Source: Trileptium ribeirensis
Lineage: Eukaryota > Nematoda > Enoplea > Enoplida > Thoracostomopsidae
Length of the DNA: 64,000 nucleotides
Direction of reading: 5' to 3'
Assembly: GCA_030248225.1 (NCBI GenBank)
Contig: JASANE010018398.1
Location: 62,001-126,000, forward strand
How positions within the stretch are numbered: position 1 is the stretch's first letter; each line of letters opens with the position of its first letter. The notes under the pieces were generated by a model. That model was not told the origin of the DNA and did not search any database. It saw only the letters and a program-made list of their open reading frames with translations. Both the position numbers and the translations under genes were made by a program. Shown here piece after piece: positions 56,377 through 64,000 of the stretch.

Positions 56377-57571
56377 GGATTCGTGCTGCTGGCCTAGAAG
56401 TTTTCTTTCAGAGCAACTTTGCGGGAGCCATTGAGTTGGCTCCGATACTTTGCCCGTGGAATAATTCAATGGACAGAACAACAAACCACATGGATTGAAA
56501 TATGACCACGGGAAGAAGGTGACTATAAGGTGACTGTAAATAACATCTAAATAACACAAACATAAACGCCGAAGCTTTGGACTGCAATTGGTGCCTATAG
56601 ACATGAGGTTGTCTCACAATATGCAGTAATTATATTCGATAGATTAGTAATCTAGCACTGTTCTCCTCCTAATTTCATTTGCTATGTCTGACGACAGGTA
56701 AAAATTACTTTTTCATATTTATATTTATCATTTTGATTCAAATCAAATTCAAATTTAGTTCTCATTTTATATATTAATCCCACTAGCGTCTGTTAAGATA
56801 TTTCTATAGCTTTAGTTTTTCAGGTGCACCAAAAGGTAATGCAAAGCTCTGTTCGTCAAAAAATATAATTTGATACAACTTCGGAAAATTTCAAAACTTT
56901 TAAGCTTTCATTTTAGAAAAGCGTATATACCTAAAAGTATTTAAGTTGCACAACTATAAAAAGTATTAAGGATGGAATATATAAACTTTCTGTAAAGTTA
57001 TTAAAAGTTTGAATAGTTATAAAAAGTTTTTACGTTTCTAAACGTTTAATTTCTGTAGAAATTATGGATAACGCACCCCCGAAATGTTTTGGATTAAAAC
57101 GTGTAGGCTACAAAACTTCGCTACAGTTTTCAAAAAGTTTAAAAAACTTTGTATAGGTTATTTTAGATTTCATCATTGCATAATCGTCTATTACAGATTT
57201 TAAGTTTTTAAATGCACGTTGTCGATTTTTATCTCATCATCGTATTTCAATCCTGGGAAATCCATAATATACCGAATTTAACAACTTTTATTATAAAGTT
57301 TTGAAAACTTTTTGAAGTTTAATCTTAACATTACAATCACATTTTAACATTTCACAATGAAATTAAATTTGGCGCTGCCGAAAGTCATCATAACTTTATT
57401 TCAAAAAGTTTTAAAAAGTCTTGAGAAAGTTTTGAAAAACTTTCTTGAAGTTAATTTTTACCTCATAATCGCACTGGGTGGTGCCTGTGAAAGTCCTCAT
57501 AAACTGAGTTTAACAACATTAAAAAGATATGAAAAACATTTTGAGGTTAATTTATAAACGAAAGCCCCACC

Positions 57572-58215
57572 ATAAAATGGAATGATTAATTACCACTGTC
57601 ATTAATTACATCATCTAAAAATGCTTATTTACGTATACAACATGCATATGTAATAAGTATAAATGATGAGTCATCTCTTGAGGAGTAATGATAATTAATT
57701 ACCAACGGGTATTTTAACAACATTAAAAAGGTATGAAAAACATTTTGTTGGGAGTGGGAATAAAATCACAATGGTCATAATGTAATATGATTAATTACCC
57801 CATTAGTCCATTAGTTGTGTGATTAACTACCGAGCTGGTAATTAACTACCTTGGTTGAGGGCTGGATTGGGCGAAGTCCGATTTTCTATGTGGTTGCAGT
57901 AAAAAAAATACACACAATAAAATGGTATGATTAATGACCTACAGTCATTAATTACATCATTTTTAAAATAATGATTTAGATATATGATATACATATGTTA
58001 TATGTGAAAATGATAAATTATTACTTGAGGTGAGGTGTTTATTTATATACATATTTACGTTGTACTATCTACGTATATATATGTAAACATTTTAGTTCAG
58101 ATCGTCCATTCTTTATGTAGAATAAAAAAGTTGTGATTAATCACCTAAAGTAATTAATTACATCATGTTTTAAGAATTATTTGCATAAATTATGTATCTA
58201 CATGTAGCATAGTAT
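57572..58215. repeat. Three dispersed copies of a GATTAATTACC-type repeat
   Basis: Copies at about 57,572-57,720, 57,911-58,035 and 58,120-58,215. Each has a TGATTAATNACC block, then a GTCATTAATTACATCAT-like block, then AT-rich sequence with ACATATG-type and TACTTGAGG-type motifs. They lie between the foldback end and the next LTR element. They could be subterminal repeats of the foldback or part of the next LTR; I cannot decide. Confidence 0.55.
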
Positions 58216-58581
58216 AAAGTTTAGGAACGATCTGGTACATGTTTTGTCTGCTATCTTGAAGATTTATTAATTGTTACACGTAGGAGTTGTACAGAACATA
58301 AAATTGCTTGCATTGACGTCAACTGTATAGCTATAGCAGAAACAACTGGTTTTTGGTATTTCCTGTGCAGAGGTTGAAATTTATATTTATACTGTAATCC
58401 GGGCGTGGCTGGTGTCTTCCTTAAGTTTTGTGCTTCTTGAGCATGGTGCTGTAAATCAGCCGTTGTAGCGAATTGTCACAGTTGTTGCAGCCACGGTTCG
58501 GACGATATATTGTGAAATAAAAGATTGAAGGTAGTTTTTTATTCTTGTTAGTTGAACCAGTAACGATAAATATTCGTTACA
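58216..58581 (+). repeat. 3' end of the 5' LTR of a second Gypsy-like element
   Basis: Inferred from what follows: the sequence ends ATTCGTTACA, with CA at the LTR end, directly before a primer site and a gag. An AATAAA at 58,516-58,521 fits a poly(A) signal. The start of the LTR is not defined because its partner lies outside the window. Confidence 0.5.
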
Positions 58582-58598
58582 TTTGGCGCTGCGAGTAG
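58582..58598 (+). other. Primer binding site of the second element
   Basis: TTTGGCGCTGCGAGTAG lies right after the LTR end. TGGCGC is the complement of a tRNA GCGCCA end, and the site resembles those used by insect Gypsy relatives such as 17.6 and 297 (tRNA-Ser). The spacing is as expected. Confidence 0.6.
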
Positions 58599-58709
58599 TA
58601 AGGCGGCTTTACGTACTTCTTTTCACTGTATCAACACAAATAAACCGCGACCACTTGAGTTTTACCCCCTTGAAACCTCATCTAGCGTTGTTTAACACCT
58701 CGTCAGCAT

Positions 58710-59658
58710 GGGTTTAGACCATTAGTTAAGGATAAAACAGGTTCCACTTCTGAGGATAGAGATCAAAGTGCCCTTATGCGTGACGTTAGAGATATGCAAG
58801 GAGAAATTTTGCAACTGCGCAAACAAGTAGCCGAAAGAACTGTACAAAATGTAATTTCAGGGTTGACTTTAACAGCGCCTAATTTAAAAATAGATTATTT
58901 TTGCGGGAAGGCTTGACGACGATTTCGAATCTTGGTTAGATAGATTCGAACTCGCTGCACAAGCATGCAATTTGGGCCGAAGACAGGAAAATAACCATTT
59001 TGCCTTACTACTTAATCGAAACAGCACAGGAGGTGTACAGGAGCCTACCTCAGGCGACAAAACAGTGATATGCGTTGGTCAGAAAGGAACTGACCGCAAA
59101 ACTAGTGCCAGCTGAAAATTCACGTCTATATTCAGCGAATCTATATAGCAAGGTTCAAGAAAAAGGGGAATCTGTAGCAGACTACGCCCAGAGCATAAAA
59201 AACTGTTGAGACGCGCATATCCAAGATCAGGTGACACGGCCGACGCGATTGCGTTAGACTGCTTCATCAGAGGGTTAGACCAAACATTAATTTCTCTTGT
59301 ACTTATAGCAGATCCAAAAAACCTTGATGAAGCCGTTGAGATTGCAAGAAAGCAAGAGGCAAGACAGGGTTTTCTACTTCAGAAAAAGCATGAAAGCATA
59401 AATGTTATTTCAGATGGATATACTTGTAATTCTGCTAACACCACAAATCTCGAATTAGAAGCAAATAAAATAGCTGATGAAGTTTCAGCAAAAATTTGCC
59501 TGAAATTGGAAGAGCTAAAAAAGAATAGTTTCAACTTTGCTTCCGCGGAAGAGGATAATACCCTCTTACCGTCTTGGGATGAATCGAAACTTTCAGATGT
59601 TTTGAATAAAAAGGTTAATTATTTTCGAAAGAAAAATATCGGAGCATCAAATACTTGA
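58710..59658 (+). pseudogene. gag: Gag of the second element, frame-broken
   Basis: Coding-like reading in three pieces. First, about 58,710-58,916 has a coiled coil (MRDVRDMQGEILQLRKQVAE) and the start of the gag domain, ending at TGA. Second, another frame reads DDDFESWLDRFELAAQACNL to about 59,115. Third, 59,206-59,658 covers the rest (DAIALDCFIRGLDQTLI, EAVEIARKQEARQG) and a C-terminal helix. It matches the general Gypsy gag plan. It has at least two breaks and no clear start. Confidence 0.75.
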
Positions 59659-59676
59659 CATGACTCAAATTATAAA

Positions 59677-60096
59677 TTGGAATGGACTCAAGATGGTAAG
59701 CCTATCTGTGGCTATTGCAAGAAAGTAGGTCACATTAAAGCTCGATGCAGAGCGCGAATATCGCAAAATCCTGCGCAACAAAACATTAATAGGCAAAAAT
59801 TTTATCCAAATAGAAACAACACCTATAGTAACAGTATCAACTGTGTAAATTCGAAGGCAAATGACTCTATACTCGATGATGACCAGATGTTAGCAACTTT
59901 TCAGCCACAAGCAGAACAAATAAAGTTGTTACAGCAACAGAATCAGAGACTTATTGAACAAAATTGCATTAATTTTGTGAATCATGTGACAAACAAAATT
60001 GACGAATGCAAGGATAAAAGTTGTACTATTCATAACTTTAACCGCTCAAAAAATCATGAAGTGGAACCGAGTTCAATTCATATGAATAGGCATTAG
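59677..60096 (+). CDS. Nucleocapsid part of gag (CCHC zinc knuckle)
   Basis: A 139-codon ORF with one CCHC knuckle, CGYCKKVGHIKARC (59,707-59,748), followed by an Asn/Gln-rich tail. It binds the packaged RNA in related elements. It is offset from the preceding gag piece by a short gap with a stop (59,656), so it was probably joined to gag originally. Confidence 0.75.
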   Translation: MEWTQDGKPICGYCKKVGHIKARCRARISQNPAQQNINRQKFYPNRNNTYSNSINCVNSKANDSILDDDQMLATFQPQAEQIKLLQQQNQRLIEQNCINFVNHVTNKIDECKDKSCTIHNFNRSKNHEVEPSSIHMNRH

Positions 60097-61830
60097 TTGT
60101 TAAAGGTAATAATTATGCTTATCTATTGGGTTTATATTACTGTCTTATATCCTATATATTTCAGCCTTAGTAGTTGGTTCGCCGGTCATTATTATTTTCG
60201 TATTGCCGCAATATTTAAGCGCGTCACAACTGGGAACTGGATCTTGCTTTATTTGCGTGTTGCACAGTTAATTATTGGGTTAACGAAACGCCGTTTTGGA
60301 CTAACAATATATAATTTTTGTAATGGCAAAAATCCATGCAGTATCTTTGGACCATTGCGTTCTTGTCGCTATATCGTTGATGGGAATGGTATGTTATCAT
60401 TTATGATGGCTAAGGCTTGTCTAGGTGTAGGCACTGTATTTTTTAAGAAATATATAATAGCAACAATAATGCTAAGTTGCATTCGTTGTTCAATCGCTAT
60501 GCCAATGCTTTGTCAGACACATAGCAGTGGACAAATTTTTTTTCACTTCCTAAAGACATTCAGTGCAATTTTAATCACAGTAGGAAACCCGTAATACGGT
60601 CAGACTTAAGTATGTTCAAACGAAATCATTTTCAGTATATTTCAACAGCCTACAAATGTAAGGCTATCAAGCAGACAGTTAGAATATTCACATGGTTTTT
60701 TAACGATGAGCGACTGAAAGAGGAGCAATCGCAAGATGTTCCTGTTTCGGTTACCGAGTGAAGAAGAATGGAAAAGTTTCATAAATGTGCCTTTGGTAGC
60801 ATGACGCCTACTGGAAAATTGTATCAAACAAAAATCCAGTGCAGTGGGAATATCTTGGATGTGGAATAAATTGCTGTAAGTGGACCTTTTGGTCAGCGTC
60901 AAATTGCTTCATGTTTGAAGGCAAAGTTTACCAACGTCACGGTGTTTCCGAAATGGAAAGCACTAGCGGCGACGTAAGCCACCGTCGCTCTTTGGACGAG
61001 TTTTGTGAATTAAACGATGGTTTAATTGGAAGGCTAAACAACAAGAATTATGTGAATTTTTACGGTGGAAAACCATAAAAGGAAAACAAATGGGGAAATA
61101 ACTGGCTTTCGTCAAATGGTAACTTAGCGCTAACGTTCAACAATAAGACGGTGATTCAAGGTTGTCTTAACGGCAAACCTTTAACAATTTCTGATCAAGG
61201 ATTAGCTGTAGAATTGATTCATAATCGCAGAAAAAGGGTTACCAACAGTACACCACTTATTCCGCCAAACTTAAGTAGAAACCAGGGTGTTATCACTTCT
61301 GACGTGTTAGCTTCAAGTTTACAAGCTGTGCAATTTGATTTGCAGGAAAATAAGCAGTTTGCATTTAATCATGCTATGACAAGTACTTGTCATAACATGA
61401 ACAACATACAAAAACTATTAAAATCGCAAATAATAAGGTCTCCAATATTATCAATGAGAGCTATCTTAGGACAAAAAACATAGTCGCAGTATCAGGTGCC
61501 AATGCTGTTTTCGTATATTCATGCGTAATTATAAAGAAAAGAGAATTTGTATTTCTACCTATGAACGGTTCATGTTCCACTAAAATTCCAATTAATTTGA
61601 CGGTAACAGCAAAGCCTAAAATAGGCTATTTGGACCCGATAACTAATATCATTGACTTTTCAATATCTCGGACTGTCGCCTAGTAGAACGCATACCACTG
61701 CAGCTCGAAAATAACACATACATTTATGACTCAGGAACAGCCAAAATTAAGTTGGCCGGGGGACTGCCAAATATTACAATATTTTCAAGTACCGCAAATC
61801 CATCGGTCCACTATTTTTTAACAAATCGTT
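60097..61830 (+). pseudogene. Env-like glycoprotein region, heavily broken
   Basis: Follows the nucleocapsid directly. Open pieces: 60,097-60,594 with hydrophobic segments, 60,839-61,078, 61,151-61,483, and two further short frames to 61,818. Features that suggest a surface glycoprotein are many cysteines (GCGINCCKWTFW), a basic possible cleavage site NRRKR near 61,228, N-glycosylation motifs, and a C-terminal membrane span in the next ORF. I cannot name the fusion-protein class, and it does not look close to the env of the giant element. At least four breaks; non-functional. Confidence 0.5.
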
Positions 61831-62646
61831 ATGTATAATTTGTCTGAATTTCATAGCCATAACTCGTTGAATGACGTTTGGGCCGAACTTTACCACCAAG
61901 GGAAAATATTTGAGGCTGTCGGTTTTGAAAAAGGTGCAAAAATTGAGTCCAGTGCGGATTCTATAGTCTATAATATTGCTCAGCGCGGCTTTTTCGGGTT
62001 CCTGAAAGGTCTTTCGTTTGGCGCTTATCAGGTCTGGGTCTTTCTGATATGTTTATATGTAACAGCAGGAGTATTCATTTATCATTGTTGTCCGAAGTTC
62101 ATACTGAGACTATTTAAAGTAAATGTGTTTAAATTATTTACGAAGTATCAAGTACAACACACAAATTGTTCTATACATAAAGAACCTGAAGCACCTGGGG
62201 TGCAAACAGACGCAGAGATGCTAGCCATGCCAGCGGTTAGACATCATCGTCTAATATGGCCCCAAGAAGAAATTTTTTTCAGCAACGAAATCGTAGAAAT
62301 GTGTGGTTCAGTCGTAATAGTAAAAATTGAAGGCTTGCATGCTACGTGTCTGTTTGACACCGGTGCAAGCATTAGTTTAATCAGCGAAGAAACACGAAGA
62401 AAACTCCCCAATGTAGCCCGAATTGGCAATGGAATTGCTGCCCGCTCTATGACGGGACACAATATTATGACTAATGAGTCAATAATGGCAAACATTATTA
62501 TTGTGTCAAGACACATCTGTCACACGCTACACGTAACACGATTTTTGCAGTACGATTTGTTGCTTGGACGAGATGGCCTAAATAAACTTGGCCTGTCACT
62601 ATCGACATGGCAAAAAATAAAATTTTACTACCACAGAATGACTTAA
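61831..62646 (+). CDS. Membrane segment plus aspartic protease in one ORF
   Basis: 271 codons. Residues about 52-85 hold an amphipathic stretch and a strong membrane segment (VWVFLICLYVTAGVFIYHC), which looks like the end of the env-like protein. After a linker, residues 150-260 form a retropepsin: LFDTGASISLIS with Asp at 62,355, and later YDLLLGRDGLNKLG. If the frame is original, env and protease were one polyprotein or joined by recoding. If not, an indel has fused them. The protease motif itself is intact. Confidence 0.7.
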   Translation: MYNLSEFHSHNSLNDVWAELYHQGKIFEAVGFEKGAKIESSADSIVYNIAQRGFFGFLKGLSFGAYQVWVFLICLYVTAGVFIYHCCPKFILRLFKVNVFKLFTKYQVQHTNCSIHKEPEAPGVQTDAEMLAMPAVRHHRLIWPQEEIFFSNEIVEMCGSVVIVKIEGLHATCLFDTGASISLISEETRRKLPNVARIGNGIAARSMTGHNIMTNESIMANIIIVSRHICHTLHVTRFLQYDLLLGRDGLNKLGLSLSTWQKIKFYYHRMT

Positions 62647-62679
62647 CTCGCTGTAGGAAACGCCATCCGCTCATAAATA

Positions 62680-64000
62680 ATGTTTGTATTGATGATTTCA
62701 TTCAAATACCTGCTAGGTCTGAAATTACTATTGTACCGCACATTTCTCTGGAAACAGCAAATTTATGCTGTTCGAACCCATCCGGAAAAGTTGTTAGCAC
62801 CGCCCATCCTATTACCTTCATCTAAGGAAGCCCAAATATTGCTTCTGAATACACTGCCTGAGTCTGTTAAGCGATATAAAAATATGTGCGTAGGAACTTT
62901 AGAAAATATTTCTTATGGTAGCAGGAAGAAGCAACACGATTTTCAAAGCTACGAAAATGTAAGCTTCAAGAACAATAATAAAAATACCGGAATTTATTCA
63001 CATGCTACGCAAACGTACAACACTATTACGACTACGACATCATGGGTGGATAGATTAATTCCTGCTAATTCTCTTTTAAACGAGGAACAATGCCAAAAAC
63101 TACGGGAGTTAATTCTTGAATTTAAAGACATATTCGCTGACAATGATTTCGACTTGGGCCGAACAAAAAGTGTTCAGCACCGTATTTTCGCGGACGACAT
63201 TAAGCCAATTCGTCAGCCACCTTATCGTCTGGCGGTTTCAAAAGGGAACCTGTGAAACTCCAATTAGATGAGATGGAAAGTAAAGGCATAATAAGGCGCT
63301 CTACCAGTACATGGGCCTCACCAATGATAGTAGCACCCAAAAAGATGGTTCTAGTGGATTAGTAGTGGATTACAGACGTTTAAATTCTCACGCAAAGAGA
63401 GATTTGTACCTTTGCCGCGCATAGTTGACATTTTCACGGCCTTGGAAGGTGTCCAGTGGTGGAGTAGCGTTGACCTCGCTTCAGGCTATTATCAAGTGAA
63501 AATGCACCCAGATGATAAAGAAAAAACTGCATTTACCACTTTTTTGGCCTGTATGAATTCAATGTATTACCAATGGGACTCTCAAATAGCGCTGCCACAT
63601 TTGAGCGGTTTATGGTGTATATCTTGGCAGGCATACAATGGGTGAGCACAATGGTGTATTTAGATGACCTCCTATGTTATTCTAAAACGTTTGAAAAACA
63701 TTTAGAAGATCTTAGGTTACTATTTTCTAAACTTCGACAAGCTGGACCTAAACTTAAACCCAAGAAGTGCCAGTTTTGAAAAAAAGAGGTCGAATTTTTA
63801 GGTTATATAGTATCGTCAGCAGGAATTCAAACTTGCCCAAAAAAAGTCGAAAAAGTGAAAAATGTAGAGAACCTAAAGACAGTAAAAGAGCTGAAATCAT
63901 TTTTGGGGTTAGCCTCCTTCTACAGGAGGTTCATCCCACGTTTTAGTGAAATCTGTGAGCCTCTACATAGCCTTTTACGAACAAACACTAAATTTGTTTT
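62680..64000 (+). pseudogene. pol: Reverse transcriptase of the second element, broken and cut by the window
   Basis: Pieces: to 63,255 (pre-RT segment with LNEEQCQKLRELI and DDIKPIRQPPYRL), 63,256-63,360 in a new frame (MESKGIIRRS, WASPMIVAPKK), 63,412-63,645 (PRIVDIFTALEG, VDLASGYYQVKMHPDD), and 63,573-63,779 with catalytic YLDD at about 63,657, then a TGA inside the thumb region and renewed RT-type reading to the window end (LKSFLGLASFYRRFIP). At least four breaks. It is typical Gypsy RT in type. RNase H and integrase are beyond the window. Confidence 0.85.

Larger units (their letters stand above)
52850..56535 (+). mobile_element. 5'-truncated CR1/Jockey-like LINE inserted in the foldback arm
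   Basis: It occupies exactly the gap that splits the right foldback arm. It begins within ORF1, as expected for 5' truncation, has ORF1, endonuclease, RT and a C-terminal part, and ends with a short repeated tail (GGTGACTATAAGGTGACTGTAA at 56,519-56,538). Target duplication is not clear. It is decayed by a handful of stops and frame changes. Confidence 0.85.
50506..57500. mobile_element. Large foldback (inverted-repeat) element, interrupted by a LINE
   Basis: The left arm 50,506-52,120 pairs with the right arm 52,275-52,850 plus 56,535-57,500; the centre is AT-rich near 52,197. Examples: AGTGCGATCACGAGG at 50,527 pairs with the complement of CCTCATAATCGCACT at 57,460; CTTAACAGACGC at 51,342 pairs with GCGTCTGTTAAG at 56,786; ATATGCGTCGAAATATT at 51,747 pairs with AATATTTCGACGCATAT at 52,642. 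Order is kept along the whole arm, so the arms were once continuous, about 1.6 kb each. The outer arms contain subterminal repeats of about 115 bases with GAGGT-AA-ATTAAC cores, as in foldback transposons. No transposase was seen. Confidence 0.85.
58216..64000 (+). mobile_element. Second Gypsy-like element with env before protease (decayed, cut by window)
   Basis: The order is LTR end, primer site, gag, zinc knuckle, env-like region, protease, RT, running off the window. It is lower in GC and far more broken than the giant element, and its proteins differ clearly, so it is a separate lineage. Integrase and the 3' LTR should lie beyond 64,000. Confidence 0.8.

Overview
This window is AT-rich nuclear DNA of an invertebrate animal, made almost entirely of mobile elements in various states of decay. 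No conventional cellular gene, tRNA, rRNA or CRISPR array was recognised. The invertebrate reading rests on the mix of elements: a Polinton/adintovirus-like capsid gene, Ty3/Gypsy elements with env-like genes, CR1/Jockey-like and RTE-like LINE remains, and Harbinger-like MITEs. The phylum cannot be read from the window. The size of the main element recalls the giant Burro elements of planarians, but that is only a comparison.

Layout. Positions 1-2,520 (minus strand) are the edge of a Polinton-like or endogenous-virus element: an intact major capsid gene, a membrane-protein gene after it, and a very basic small ORF overlapping the capsid start. Positions 2,530-18,300 are low-GC, mostly featureless DNA with eroded pieces of a gag, a LINE ORF1, an RTE-like reverse transcriptase and a MITE end. 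A degenerate minisatellite (18,300-18,790) leads into the main object.

Positions 18,819-48,415 are one giant Ty3/Gypsy-like LTR retrotransposon, about 29.6 kb with LTRs of about 6.1 kb and much higher GC than its surroundings. Its order is unusual: leader with tandem repeats, gag, a 1,300-codon acidic gag extension, an F-type env-like gene, protease, RT/RNase H, a proline-rich insert, integrase, a proline-rich extension, and a 3' module with a NADAR domain followed by an SGNH-hydrolase-like domain. Env lies before protease, not after integrase. The copy carries several in-frame stops, frame changes and a probable deletion, so it is not functional as it stands. The LTRs differ at only about 2% of bases in the block I counted, so the insertion is fairly young.

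Positions 48,416-58,580 hold a second MITE, a MITE fragment, and a foldback element whose two arms of about 1.65 kb meet near 52,197. Its right arm is split by a 3.7 kb 5'-truncated LINE. Positions 58,200-64,000 are the 5' part of a second, decayed Gypsy-like element. It runs LTR end, primer site, gag, zinc knuckle, env-like region, protease and RT, repeating the env-before-protease order, and continues beyond the window.

Main points for follow-up: the NADAR/SGNH-like module in a retrotransposon, the env-before-protease order seen in two elements, the basic ORF beside the capsid gene, and the interrupted foldback.
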